Assembly: GCF_038562635.1 (NCBI RefSeq)
Contig: NZ_JBCFBO010000001.1
Location: 1,652,643 to 1,716,642, forward strand
Source of the DNA: Methanobacterium sp.
GTDB lineage: Archaea; Methanobacteriota; Methanobacteria; Methanobacteriales; Methanobacteriaceae
Length of the DNA stretch: 64,000 nt
Direction of reading: 5' to 3'
Shown: positions 26,704 through 36,194 of the stretch, piece by piece
Layout: each line of letters opens with the position of its first letter
Position numbering within the stretch: position 1 is the stretch's first letter
Made by a program: the position numbers and the translations under genes
The notes under the pieces: generated by a model
What the model saw: only the letters and a program-made list of their open reading frames with translations
Databases searched by the model: none
Told to the model about the DNA's origin: nothing

Positions 26704-28044
26704 TCACCGCCGATCCACCAAACGCTTTGGTCTACCCCTGATCTTATAAAATTCAAGACCTTCCGGACCAGTAAAATTAAAGTCCATATTAAATGTGCCA
26801 TCTGAATATGCCTGCTCCATACCCGGTTTAAATTTAAGGAAACTTTTAATGAAATTTTCACGGATCATGTCTCTATCACAATTTTCAGGGTCAATGCACT
26901 CCATGCTAACTCTCAGCGTAGTCTCCATTTCATCCCCATACAGAAATGCTTCATATTCACCAGTTAAATACTCCATATTATCCTTTTGAAACACTCCTTG
27001 TTCTATATCGACTTTATTAAATGGATTTCCAGCTACCCAAACAGTTTCTGCCTCACGCTGCGGATTTAAAATCCTCATATGTGTCCTGCCGCATTTACAT
27101 TTCTCCCTGCTTACAACCACAGTAGTATCTTCGGTATCATAGTTTAAAAGAAGAGTTCCTGTCTTTTGACCAACAGGTAAAAGAGTTGTTAAGACTATTC
27201 TACCGCATTCTCCTTCATCTAAAAAGTTTTCAAACCGTGGATCATAGACATCGAGATGTACCAGATCTTCAGGAACATGCAAACCTGCTTTTATATAACA
27301 TTCTCCACACATAGTCCCCTCAGTACTCCCATAAGTATTGTAAACTGGTACGCCCCATATTTCTTCCAGATATGCTCGTGATTCTTCTGCAAAGCTTTCT
27401 CCACCAGCAATTAAATGTTTGATGCTTGACTCTTGGGGCAGGATGCCTTCTGCTTCCATTCGCTTTGCAAGGCGCAGAAGTTTGAATATACTGCCCACTA
27501 TACCCGTAGGCTGATAATTTTTCATTATACGAACTGGAAATGTGCATTTACCCTCCGGAATAATTGCCATTCCTATCTTTTGAGCCGCCAGCGTCATAGT
27601 ATTAGCCCCTACATTCATCCCGTATGATGCACAGACGACCACTCGATCTCCCTTACCAAAACCCTGTGATACAAATGAACGAGCGTATTTTTCAGCGTAT
27701 CTGTTCCAGTCATCCCATGTAAGAAAGAAAGATTTAGGCACCCCACTGGTTCCACTTGTTTCGTGGATTGTATATATACTGTCCCAATCTATGCATTTAA
27801 ATTCAAAATCTTCAGTCTCTGGAGGCTGTTTTTCCCTCAAGGTTTTACTGGTTATTATAGGCAGTTCTCTCAAATCTTCGTGAGATTTGATATCGGACGT
27901 GTTTATCCTGTTCTCTTTAAACCATTTTCTGTAAAAAGGAGAATTGTCATAGGCATATTCAACCGTATACTTAATACGTTCCTCAACAAGGGCGTCAAGG
28001 TCATTTCGATCCATTGTTTCTATTTCCTCGTTGAAATAATTCAT
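26704..28044 (-). CDS. Coenzyme F390 synthetase-like AMP ligase (phenylacetate-CoA ligase family)
   Basis: 446 residues of the adenylate-forming superfamily. The ATP loop reads HETSGTSGVPKSFFLTWDDW (near 95), then the GGESFAEESRAYLEE segment (near 210), the YGSTEGTMCGECY motif (near 235), and ATP-binding LLNYDTEDTTVV (near 305). Cys residues in CKCGRTHMR (near 320) are typical of the phenylacetate-CoA ligase/F390 synthetase group. In Methanobacteriales these proteins adenylylate F420 to F390 under oxidative conditions. The start at 28044 follows gggga; a GTG at 28056 is possible. F390 synthetase is the most likely role, but paralogs of unknown substrate exist. Confidence 0.78.
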   Translation of the reverse strand: MNYFNEEIETMDRNDLDALVEERIKYTVEYAYDNSPFYRKWFKENRINTSDIKSHEDLRELPIITSKTLREKQPPETEDFEFKCIDWDSIYTIHETSGTSGVPKSFFLTWDDWNRYAEKYARSFVSQGFGKGDRVVVCASYGMNVGANTMTLAAQKIGMAIIPEGKCTFPVRIMKNYQPTGIVGSIFKLLRLAKRMEAEGILPQESSIKHLIAGGESFAEESRAYLEEIWGVPVYNTYGSTEGTMCGECYIKAGLHVPEDLVHLDVYDPRFENFLDEGECGRIVLTTLLPVGQKTGTLLLNYDTEDTTVVVSREKCKCGRTHMRILNPQREAETVWVAGNPFNKVDIEQGVFQKDNMEYLTGEYEAFLYGDEMETTLRVSMECIDPENCDRDMIRENFIKSFLKFKPGMEQAYSDGTFNMDFNFTGPEGLEFYKIRGRPKRLVDRR

Positions 28045-28061
28045 AAAAATCCCCACATTAC

Positions 28062-28083
28062 TAATATTATATTAATAATATTA
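28062..28083. promoter_or_regulatory. AT palindrome in the divergent region before the F390 synthetase gene
   Basis: taatatta-tattaa-taatatta, a symmetric element 18 bases upstream of the F390 synthetase-like start. It may be an operator, but AT-only palindromes arise easily by chance. The rest of the 28045-28369 gap is AT-rich promoter DNA with no other feature seen. Confidence 0.3.
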
Positions 28084-28369
28084 TGTCCGGATTAACTTAT
28101 TAATATAAGGATTAATGAAATTTAGATAAGCTTAAAATAGAAAGATTTATCCTATTTTAAGATATCAATGAACCAGAATAAATGATATATTAGCCACCGT
28201 AACTTATTTTACCCTCAATACATTTAAAAATATTCCGCTACTATTTTATGTTTTAAAAACCATAGATTATAATACATTTTACTTACCTATTAACAAATAA
28301 TTTTAAGTATTTAAATGAAATTTACAGCTTGAGACATGAAATCATGGAAAATTCTGCCTGCGTGTAACC

Positions 28370-31132
28370 ATGAATGAAAATAAACCATCCCAAGAAGAGA
28401 TGGATATATATAAACCATCTCCTAAAGAGGTATATTCTAAACTGGATACAACATCCAATGGTTTAAGTGAGAATGAAGCTCAAATACGGCTTAAAAAATA
28501 TGGGCTAAATCAAATTGAAGAAGTTAAGAAAAAGCCGTTGATATTCAAATTTTTAGAGAATTTTTACAATATCCTTGCCCTTCTTTTATGGGCTGCAAGC
28601 ATATTAGCTTTTATTTCTGGAACTCCCCAATTAGGATTTGCAATTATTGGAGTAATTATAATAAACGCTATTTTCAGCTTCTGGCAGGAATATCAAGCAG
28701 AAAAAGCAACAGAAGCCCTCAAAAAAATCCTTCCTTCAACTGCAAAGGTAATAAGAGAAGGTAAAGAAAGGGAAATAGTTGCAGCAGGACTGGTACCTGG
28801 CGATATAATTGTACTTGATGAAGGAGACAATATTTCAGCAGATTCAAGGATTGTAGAGGCATCCCAATTTAAGGTGGATAATTCTACACTCACAGGAGAA
28901 TCACGACCTATACGTAAAACGCCTGATGGTATGAGCGGTGAAGACCATGCCTTTATTGAGATGCATAACCTTATTTTTGCAGGTACCAACGTGACATCTG
29001 GCTCTGGAAAGGCAGTGGTTTTTTCAACAGGTAGAAACACTGAGTTCAGCAAAATAGCATCTCTTACCCAAACTGTGAAAGAAGTAAAAAGCCCACTGCA
29101 AATAGAAATAAACAAAGTAGCACGTTTAATAGCAATTATAGCAATTTTAATGGGCCTCACCCTGTTTGGAGTTAATATACTTGTTTTAAATCTCCCTTTA
29201 ACCATTGCATTTCTTTTTGCCATAGGTTTAACTGTTGCAAATGTTCCAGAAGGCCTTCTCCCTACTGTAACCCTTGCACTTGCTGCAGCCGCTAGAAAAA
29301 TGGTCAGTAAAAATGCACTCATAAAGCGTCTTTCCAGCGTCGAAACCCTGGGTTCTACAACCATAATATGTACAGATAAAACAGGGACACTTACTAAAAA
29401 CGAGATGACTGTCCGTAAAATATGGATACCTGATGAATTGATTGACGTAACAGGTGCAGGATATACACCTAAAGGTAAATTCCTGCATAAAGGTAATGAA
29501 ATATCTTATGATGAAATGAAAGAGCTTAAACTGCTTATGAGGACAGCAGCGTTTTGTAATGATGCCAAATTAATTAAACCCCAACTTGAGGGTAAAAAAT
29601 GGAAAATATTGGGGGACCCTACAGAAGCATCACTACTTGTTGCAGCATGCAAAAGCGGGTTTAACGTTGAAGAAGAGATAAAAAGAATTCCACGGATAAT
29701 TGAACTCCCATTTGATTCTGTACGGAAATCAATGAGTTCTATACATCAAAAAGAGGATAAAAAGGTTGCATATATTAAGGGGGCCCCTAAAAAGATAATT
29801 TCTTTAAGTAATCAAATTTCTGAGGATGGAAAAATTAGGCCTCTGTCCCCAGAAGAAAAAGAAAGTATAATCAAAATACACGACGAACTGGCAGAAGAAG
29901 GCCTTAGAATACTTGCAATAGCATATAAAAATTTACCTAATGATTTTAATGATTATAGGCCTGAAACTGTTGAAAAGGACATGATATTTCTTGGTATGAT
30001 GGCAATGCAGGATCCTCCACGTCCAGAAGTCTATAAAGCAGTTAAACAATGCCATGGTGCCGGAATACGAATTATAATGATAACTGGAGACTATGGACTT
30101 ACAGCACGAGCTATAGGCGAAGAAATTGGCATCATAAGCGGCGATTGCCAGGTGGTAAAAGGAAAAGAGATCAGTGAAATGTCAGACGAGCAAATTGTAC
30201 AGCTTCTCAGTTCTGGGTGTGACGTGATATTTGCCAGAGCTGTTCCAGAGCATAAAATGAGGATTGCATCCATACTTGAGGATGAAGATGAGATTGTAGC
30301 AATGACTGGTGACGGTGTAAATGATGCACCCGCACTTAGAAAAGCAGATATAGGAGTTGCAATGGGAATAACAGGTACTGATGTAGCTAAAGAAGCTTCA
30401 GATATGATTTTAACTGATGATAATTTTGCGACAATTGTATCTGCCATAAAAGAAGGCAGGACCATCTATGAAAATATAAGGAAATTTATAACCTATATCT
30501 TTTCCCACGAAACCGCCGAGATCATACCTTTTGTACTTACCGCCATGTTTGCTATCCCTCTCCCAATTACAGTCATGCAGATACTTGCAATAGATCTAGG
30601 AACAGATACCCTTCCTGCAATCGCGCTGGGAAGAGGGCCTCCAGAGTCGGATGTAATGAAAAGGCCGCCACGGCCAAGAAAAGAGAGACTTTTGAATTTA
30701 CCTGTAGTGCTTAGAGGGTATATCTTCCTCGGATTAATTGAAGCCGTGCTTGTGATGTCGGGATATTTCTGGGTGCTTTACAGCGGAGGGTGGTATTTTG
30801 GACAATCTCTCCCATTTTCAGACCCACTATATATTAAAGCCACCACAATTGTCTTCGTTGGTATTGTAATGGGCCAGATAGGAAACCTGTTAACAATTCA
30901 AACTACACGAACATCAGTATTTAAAATTGGAGTTTTTAAGAATAACTGGATAATAAGAGGAATTATATTTGAAGTCGCTATAGTGCTCGCAATCCTTTAT
31001 ATACCTCAACTGCAGGGCATATTTGGAACTGCTCCTCTTGGAATAATAGAATGGTTATATGTAATTACATTTATTCCAATTATGTTTTTTGCAGATGAAT
31101 TAAGGAAATATTTAATTAGGCGGTTAAAATAA
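28370..31132 (+). CDS. Na+/K+-type (P2C-like) cation-transporting P-type ATPase
   Basis: A 920-residue P2 ATPase. Visible: actuator LTGESRPI (near 174), M4 motif ANVPEGLLPTVTLAL (near 289), phosphorylation loop CTDKTGTLTKNEMT (near 333), KGAPKKII (near 472), hinge MTGDGVNDAPALRKADIG (near 645), and M6 IDLGTDTLPAIAL followed by ESDVMKRPPR. NVPEGLL, VETLGST and DLGTD match Na+/K+- or H+/K+-ATPase alpha chains better than SERCA (IPEGLPA, NLVTD). An Asp/Glu set for cation binding is present (E in ETAEIIPF). No beta subunit is seen nearby. Ion direction is inferred; the neighbouring Trk genes support a Na+/K+ homeostasis role. Confidence 0.85.
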   Translation: MNENKPSQEEMDIYKPSPKEVYSKLDTTSNGLSENEAQIRLKKYGLNQIEEVKKKPLIFKFLENFYNILALLLWAASILAFISGTPQLGFAIIGVIIINAIFSFWQEYQAEKATEALKKILPSTAKVIREGKEREIVAAGLVPGDIIVLDEGDNISADSRIVEASQFKVDNSTLTGESRPIRKTPDGMSGEDHAFIEMHNLIFAGTNVTSGSGKAVVFSTGRNTEFSKIASLTQTVKEVKSPLQIEINKVARLIAIIAILMGLTLFGVNILVLNLPLTIAFLFAIGLTVANVPEGLLPTVTLALAAAARKMVSKNALIKRLSSVETLGSTTIICTDKTGTLTKNEMTVRKIWIPDELIDVTGAGYTPKGKFLHKGNEISYDEMKELKLLMRTAAFCNDAKLIKPQLEGKKWKILGDPTEASLLVAACKSGFNVEEEIKRIPRIIELPFDSVRKSMSSIHQKEDKKVAYIKGAPKKIISLSNQISEDGKIRPLSPEEKESIIKIHDELAEEGLRILAIAYKNLPNDFNDYRPETVEKDMIFLGMMAMQDPPRPEVYKAVKQCHGAGIRIIMITGDYGLTARAIGEEIGIISGDCQVVKGKEISEMSDEQIVQLLSSGCDVIFARAVPEHKMRIASILEDEDEIVAMTGDGVNDAPALRKADIGVAMGITGTDVAKEASDMILTDDNFATIVSAIKEGRTIYENIRKFITYIFSHETAEIIPFVLTAMFAIPLPITVMQILAIDLGTDTLPAIALGRGPPESDVMKRPPRPRKERLLNLPVVLRGYIFLGLIEAVLVMSGYFWVLYSGGWYFGQSLPFSDPLYIKATTIVFVGIVMGQIGNLLTIQTTRTSVFKIGVFKNNWIIRGIIFEVAIVLAILYIPQLQGIFGTAPLGIIEWLYVITFIPIMFFADELRKYLIRRLK

Positions 31133-31264
31133 CTTTTATTTTCTTTTAAAACACATACTCACTTAACGTACTCCTCTTGATCATATATAAATTTTCAAAT
31201 AAACCAAAATATTATAGAAGGATTAAATTTATATGCTCTGCCGAAAATTATATATACGGTATCA

Positions 31265-32698
31265 ATGATTGGTCAACTGAGAAAAAAAGATTTATTTGTA
31301 ATATTAGAGCAATTAGGCTTAATAATGATTGGTATTGGTGTAGTAACTTTAACACCAATATTTGTTGCCTTAATTTATAATGAAGGTAATTATATCTCTT
31401 TTTTAATTCCATCAGGATTTTCAATTTTAGTAGGTTACATCCTCAGAAGATCTCTCAGGGGCAAAAATCGAAGAATGGGGCTTAAGCATGGTATGATGAT
31501 AGCTGCTCTTGCATGGCTTTGGGCAGCTCTAATTGGAAGCCTTATTTTAATGAATATTACCCACATTAATTTTTTAAATGCTTATTTTGAAAGTATGTCC
31601 GCATGGACGACTACTGGACTCACTATATTAAATGTTGAAACTGTTCCTAAATCGGTTTTATTTTTAAGAAGCATTGCACAATGGATCGGTGGACTTGGAG
31701 TTGTTATTGTTGTTATAGGAATTTTAATACGTCCTGGAACATCTGCTTCAAAGTTATATAAATCCGAAGCAAGAGAAGAAAAAATTAAACCGAGTATCAC
31801 AGGCACTGTGAAAACTATATGGTGGATTTATCTGTTTTATACAATTTTAGGTATTGTTTTATATGTTCTTGCAGGAATGTCCATATTCGATGCTATAAAC
31901 ACCACCATGACCAATTTATCAACCGGCGGTATGTCAGTAAATAACGACAACATTGGAGGATTTCACAGCAATTTAATCAATATAATAACTATGGTCATCA
32001 TGATTATTGGAGCTACAAGCTTTCTTGTTCATTACAGAGTTTTGAAGGGTAAAGTAAAAGATATGATTCGTGATATCCAGTTTCAGGCAATGATTATTAT
32101 AATATTTATATTTTCCACCCTCATATTCATAAATGCACATCTTACCACCATGGATTCTGTTTTTCATGTAATATCTGCCATTACGTGTACTGGATCCAGT
32201 ATTCCACCCACAAGTGCCCAGGTAGCATGGCCGCAATACGTGAAAATAATACTCATAGCTGCAATGATAATTGGAGGTTCAGCAGGATCAACTTCAGGTG
32301 CAGTGAAACTCATAAGGATAGTTACAATTTTAAAAGGATATTATTGGGAACTTTTAAGGGTACTTTCTCCTGCAGGTTCTGTTATACCCAAAAAAATATC
32401 TGGAAAACCTGTAACAGATGTAGAAGTTAGAGAAGCAAGTTCTTATGTATTTATTTATCTTCTTTTCATATTCATAAGCTGGCTTGTATTTGTACAGTAT
32501 GGATACGATGCTTTAAACTCATTATATGAAATTATTTCAGCGCAGGGAAACGTTGGGCTTTCAATGGGAATTACATCCCCCACAATGCCTCAAATTCCCC
32601 AAATTTTCCTGATATTTAACATGTGGATTGGAAGAATTGAAATAATTCCAGTACTTGTTTTAATAAGAGCATCATTAGGTGCATTAAAGAGGTTTTAA
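31265..32698 (+). CDS. trkH: TrkH-type potassium transporter subunit 1
   Basis: A 477-residue polytopic protein of the TrkH/KtrB family with four P-loop-like repeats: SAWTTTGLTILN (near 115), LSTGGMSVNND (near 218), ITCTGSSIPPTS (near 308) and AQGNVGLSMGIT (near 424), each containing the filter Gly. It imports K+ (with Na+ or H+) and is gated by a TrkA/KtrA-type protein. It lies 130 bases downstream of the P2 ATPase. A second trkH follows trkA at 33942. Confidence 0.88.
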   Translation: MIGQLRKKDLFVILEQLGLIMIGIGVVTLTPIFVALIYNEGNYISFLIPSGFSILVGYILRRSLRGKNRRMGLKHGMMIAALAWLWAALIGSLILMNITHINFLNAYFESMSAWTTTGLTILNVETVPKSVLFLRSIAQWIGGLGVVIVVIGILIRPGTSASKLYKSEAREEKIKPSITGTVKTIWWIYLFYTILGIVLYVLAGMSIFDAINTTMTNLSTGGMSVNNDNIGGFHSNLINIITMVIMIIGATSFLVHYRVLKGKVKDMIRDIQFQAMIIIIFIFSTLIFINAHLTTMDSVFHVISAITCTGSSIPPTSAQVAWPQYVKIILIAAMIIGGSAGSTSGAVKLIRIVTILKGYYWELLRVLSPAGSVIPKKISGKPVTDVEVREASSYVFIYLLFIFISWLVFVQYGYDALNSLYEIISAQGNVGLSMGITSPTMPQIPQIFLIFNMWIGRIEIIPVLVLIRASLGALKRF

Positions 32699-32782
32699 TT
32701 TTTTTATGTTGAAACTATTCTAAAAATTGATACAAAAGGAACAGCATTCATTGCAAATAATACATAACATAGAACAATTAAT

Positions 32783-32902
32783 ATGAATGATAAGGGGAAA
32801 TCCAAAGATCAAAAAAATGGAAAGAATAACAGCAGTTCAATTATCTTCATAATCGTCGTTATAATAGGTTATCTACTGCGTGCAGGGGCCTCATACAAAT
32901 AA
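32783..32902 (+). CDS. Putative 39-residue single-span membrane protein
   Basis: MNDKGKSKDQKNGKNNSSS, then hydrophobic IIFIIVVIIGYLLRAGA and a final SYK. The polar basic N terminus followed by one helix is typical of small membrane proteins. No good ribosome site is seen, so translation is uncertain. It lies between trkH and the inverted repeat upstream of trkA. Confidence 0.4.
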   Translation: MNDKGKSKDQKNGKNNSSSIIFIIVVIIGYLLRAGASYK

Positions 32903-32987
32903 TTAAAAGTACATGTTATAGTTTAGTATTACTCCTAATAAATTGGTAAGACATATTACAAATTCATATGTCTTTAATTCATTTATT

Positions 32988-33068
32988 CGACAGGTTTTAC
33001 TTATATAACCCTATTTAAGGTCTACTTTAATGGAAAAAATAGTTTAAGACCTTGAATTTAACCTGTCG
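32988..33068. promoter_or_regulatory. Two-tier inverted repeat upstream of trkA
   Basis: An outer 9-bp perfect stem (32988-32996 / 33060-33068, cgacaggtt / aacctgtcg) encloses an inner 7-bp stem (33017-33023 / 33047-33053, aaggtct / agacctt). A tandem 10-base repeat (tcggaagata twice) follows at once. It lies about 210 bases before the trkA start in a 377-base gap. It could be an RNA leader structure or a regulator site; I cannot match it to a known riboswitch. Confidence 0.5.
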
Positions 33069-33279
33069 GAAGATATCGGAAGATAAAGTTTATATATAAC
33101 ATTGGTCAAATTACATGAATCGGTATAAAAAAAATTAGTAAACCGTTGCATAGCCAGTATGAACTTAAAGTAAAGTTTATTGACTATATTTATGTAGAAT
33201 AACATTTTATTTCAAACTTATAACCGTTTTAAGTATTTATTTAAACGATTTAAACTATAATTATTGATAAGGTGTATTT

Positions 33280-33930
33280 ATGTATGTAGTAATAATGGGC
33301 GGAGGAAGAGTAGGTCTTAATTTGGCCTCAAAACTAATTGAAAATGGTAACGATGTTACTATAATCGAAAAAAGTGAAGAATTATGTAATAATGCTGCGA
33401 CGGAACTAGATGCACTGGTTATCTGTGGTAATGGTACCAATAAAAAGATTCTCGAAGAAGCTAATGTTAGTGATGCAGATGTTTTTGTTGCAGCTACAGG
33501 GAATGACGACGCTAATTTGTTATCAAGTATTCTTGTAAGGGATTATAATATAGAAAAAATTATAGCAAGGGTAAGCGATATATCACATGAGGAAGCATTT
33601 CAAAAAGTGGGTATCAACTTTGTTGTAAGCCCGGAACTTACTGCAGCGAGTTACCTTGAGAAAGTGATAACAAGACCCAATATAGCCGATCTAATCGTGC
33701 TTGGAAAGGGAAATGCAGAAATGATAAATATTACCGTGAAAAACAAAAAGGTAATTGGTAAAGAAATCAGAGAAGTGAGTCCCACAGATGATTATATAAT
33801 TGCCGCAGTTCATAATAATGGCAACATCATTATTCCAAAGGAAAATATGGTTTTAGGTGAAAATAACCTTATTTCAGTACTTGTTAAGGCAAATGCCGTG
33901 AAAAAAGTTACGCAGATGTTCACAACCTAG
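33280..33930 (+). CDS. trkA: TrkA/KtrA-type potassium channel gating protein
   Basis: A 216-residue cytosolic protein with an N-terminal RCK/TrkA-N Rossmann domain (YVVIMGGGRVGLNLASKL, then VTIIEKSEELC and VICGNGTNKKIL) and a C-terminal TrkA-C domain (IADLIVLGKGNAEMINITV, VLGENNLISVLV). It should bind NAD(H) or ATP/ADP and gate TrkH. The single RCK unit is the short KtrA-like form. The start follows aaggtgtattt. trkH2 begins 11 bases after its stop, so the two are cotranscribed. Confidence 0.9.
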   Translation: MYVVIMGGGRVGLNLASKLIENGNDVTIIEKSEELCNNAATELDALVICGNGTNKKILEEANVSDADVFVAATGNDDANLLSSILVRDYNIEKIIARVSDISHEEAFQKVGINFVVSPELTAASYLEKVITRPNIADLIVLGKGNAEMINITVKNKKVIGKEIREVSPTDDYIIAAVHNNGNIIIPKENMVLGENNLISVLVKANAVKKVTQMFTT

Positions 33931-33941
33931 AATGTGATTAA

Positions 33942-35426
33942 ATGCAAAGGGTTCATAGGCTGAGTAGAAGAGAAGTTAAAACTATCCTGCACTATACAGG
34001 AGATGTTTGTATGCTTCTTGGAGTTGCAATGCTAATTCCGATTTTAGTTTCTCTTATTTATAATGAACCCCTATATATAGTTCCTTTTTTATCTTCAGCT
34101 GCTATAAGTGCAGTTATTGGCTTTACTTTTGTTAAATTATTTAAAGCAGAAATAAAAATGACCATTAAAAGTGCAATGGTTTTTTCAACTGCCATATGGT
34201 TGATTGCATGTGCACTTGGTGCGTTACCCTACTTTTTTTCAGGAGATTTATCTTATTTAAATGCTTATTTTGAAGCCATGTCTGGATTTACAACAACTGG
34301 TTTCAGCATGTTTTCAAATATAGATGCTATTTCTTACACAATTAATTTTTGGAGAGCTTTTACTCAATGGATTGGAGGTCTTGGAATCATATTCCTACTT
34401 TTGGCCATTTTTAGATCCACTGGTGCTGATGTAATGCGCCTTTACTTTGCAGAAGGTAGAGAAGAACGTTTAAGACCCAGCATTAAGCAATCAACCCGTG
34501 TCGTAGTTTACATGTATGTTTCATTTACTGCAATTGCCATAGCTCTCTATTTAGCGGCAGGTATGCCTGTTTTTGATTCTATTTTCCATGCATTTACCAC
34601 CCTATCCACAGGTGGATTTGGAATGCATAATACGAGCCTTTTATTCTATAACAGCATCTGGATAGAAATAGCAGCCATGATTATAATGATACTTGGAGCC
34701 ACAAACTACGCCCTACTCTACACAATTTTAAAAGGAAATTGGAGGGAATACTTCAGGGATATAGAAACAAAAGTGGCATTTTCACTTATTGTGGTCTCAA
34801 CAATTCTTGTGACATTTGTACTGTACAACAACCACGTTTATGGAAATAACTTGCTGCTCAACTTCAGATTTGCCCTGTTCCAGATGGTTTCTGCCATATC
34901 TACAACAGGCCTGCAAACAGCTTTTTATCCAGATATACTGAGCCAATGGATTGGTCTCGGTACTTTTCTCCTCACCATAATCATGATAATTGGTGCTGGT
35001 TCACTATCTACTGGTGGGGGTATTAAATGGCTCAGGTTGGGCGTACTTTTAAAAGGGATATCATGGCAGGTCAAATCATTTATACTACCAGGTAAAGCTG
35101 TAATGGCTAAAAAAGTTCACCATGTCACTGAATTACAAATTACAGACGATGTTTTAAGAATAACAAGTGCATTTGTGTTTACATACCTTGTAATATACAT
35201 AATAAGCGTGATTATAACCCTCATATATTACTCAGACATATCACGAGTCATTTTTGAAGTAGCATCTGCTTTAAGTAATGTTGGGCTTTCAAGCGGGATT
35301 ATGACTCCTGATTCTCCAGTACTTGTAAAAATAGTTTTCATCATAGATTTCTGGATGGGAAGACTTGAAATATGGCCAGTGCTGCTCCTTATAGCCATTA
35401 CAATCAATAATGTAATTAGGAGATAA
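33942..35426 (+). CDS. trkH: TrkH-type potassium transporter subunit 2
   Basis: A 494-residue paralog of the gene at 31265. The four filter repeats are MSGFTTTGFSMF (near 112), LSTGGFGMHNT (near 221), ISTTGLQTAF (near 320) and LSNVGLSSGIM (near 446). It shares WRAFTQWIGGLG and REERLRPS with the first TrkH. Being next to trkA it is the more obvious partner. Two TrkH subunits with one TrkA suggest either shared gating or different affinities. Confidence 0.9.
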   Translation: MQRVHRLSRREVKTILHYTGDVCMLLGVAMLIPILVSLIYNEPLYIVPFLSSAAISAVIGFTFVKLFKAEIKMTIKSAMVFSTAIWLIACALGALPYFFSGDLSYLNAYFEAMSGFTTTGFSMFSNIDAISYTINFWRAFTQWIGGLGIIFLLLAIFRSTGADVMRLYFAEGREERLRPSIKQSTRVVVYMYVSFTAIAIALYLAAGMPVFDSIFHAFTTLSTGGFGMHNTSLLFYNSIWIEIAAMIIMILGATNYALLYTILKGNWREYFRDIETKVAFSLIVVSTILVTFVLYNNHVYGNNLLLNFRFALFQMVSAISTTGLQTAFYPDILSQWIGLGTFLLTIIMIIGAGSLSTGGGIKWLRLGVLLKGISWQVKSFILPGKAVMAKKVHHVTELQITDDVLRITSAFVFTYLVIYIISVIITLIYYSDISRVIFEVASALSNVGLSSGIMTPDSPVLVKIVFIIDFWMGRLEIWPVLLLIAITINNVIRR

Positions 35427-35508
35427 GATATAATTTGAATTCCAATTATTTTTATTTTGCCAGATCATCTGGTTAAAACAATAGGTTTAATTCTATTTAA
35501 AGCTAAAA

Positions 35509-36189
35509 TTAAGAATTTTCAAGTATAATATCAACTATTTTTTCTTTATCCTTTAAATTATTAAAAGCAAAATCAGCCCCTGAATCTTTAAGCTCTTCTT
35601 TTGAGTATCTCCCTGTTGCAACCCCTACAGTCTTAGCACCTGCTTCAAACCCTGCTTTTATATCACGGGGAGTATCTCCGATAACAAAAACTTCACTTCC
35701 ATCGAAATCATGGGCATCCTTAGCCCTCCCAATGGCAGTTTTAACTAGCTCTGTCCTATTTATATTGTCGCTTCCAAACCCCCCTACCTGGAAGTAACGA
35801 CTTAGACCTGCTTTTTTCATTTTTTCTAAAGCAATTGGTTTTAAATTACCCGTAATTAAACCAATAATCACTTTATTTTCCAGTGTATCTAAAAGTTCTT
35901 TTACCCCATCTAAAGCAGAAATGTCTTCTTTTTCTGCATTTTCTTTAAAATAATCAACAACTGCTCCCATACATTCATCTAGCTTAGTCTTAATTAAATT
36001 CTCATCAAGCCCAACACACTTAAGAACTTCAACTGCGATCTGTGGATCGGTCATTCCAGCATAATTAATGATGCAGATATCTACAGTAACGCCATAAACC
36101 TTTTTAAAAGCATAGGAGAATGCCACGTGGTGGCATATAGACCTATCTATTAACGTTTTGTCGATATCAAATAAGACCAGCTTATTCAT
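35509..36189 (-). CDS. HAD-superfamily phosphatase (phosphoglycolate phosphatase-like)
   Basis: 226 residues. HAD motif I is VLFDIDKTLIDR (near residue 5), with an alpha-helical cap between 15 and 85. Motif II is GLITGN (near 115), motif III includes Lys in ALEKMKKAGL, and motif IV reads VFVIGDTPRDIKAG (near 168). The order fits subclass I phosphatases of small organic phosphates. It begins 5 bases after the deaminase stop codon, so they form a two-gene operon. The substrate is unknown. Confidence 0.82.
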   Translation of the reverse strand: MNKLVLFDIDKTLIDRSICHHVAFSYAFKKVYGVTVDICIINYAGMTDPQIAVEVLKCVGLDENLIKTKLDECMGAVVDYFKENAEKEDISALDGVKELLDTLENKVIIGLITGNLKPIALEKMKKAGLSRYFQVGGFGSDNINRTELVKTAIGRAKDAHDFDGSEVFVIGDTPRDIKAGFEAGAKTVGVATGRYSKEELKDSGADFAFNNLKDKEKIVDIILENS

Positions 36190-36194
36190 GAAAA

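Noticed and set aside
33060..33280. Known riboswitch upstream of trkA
   Set aside because: Stems are present but I could not match the sequence to a known riboswitch core, so it is reported only as an inverted repeat.
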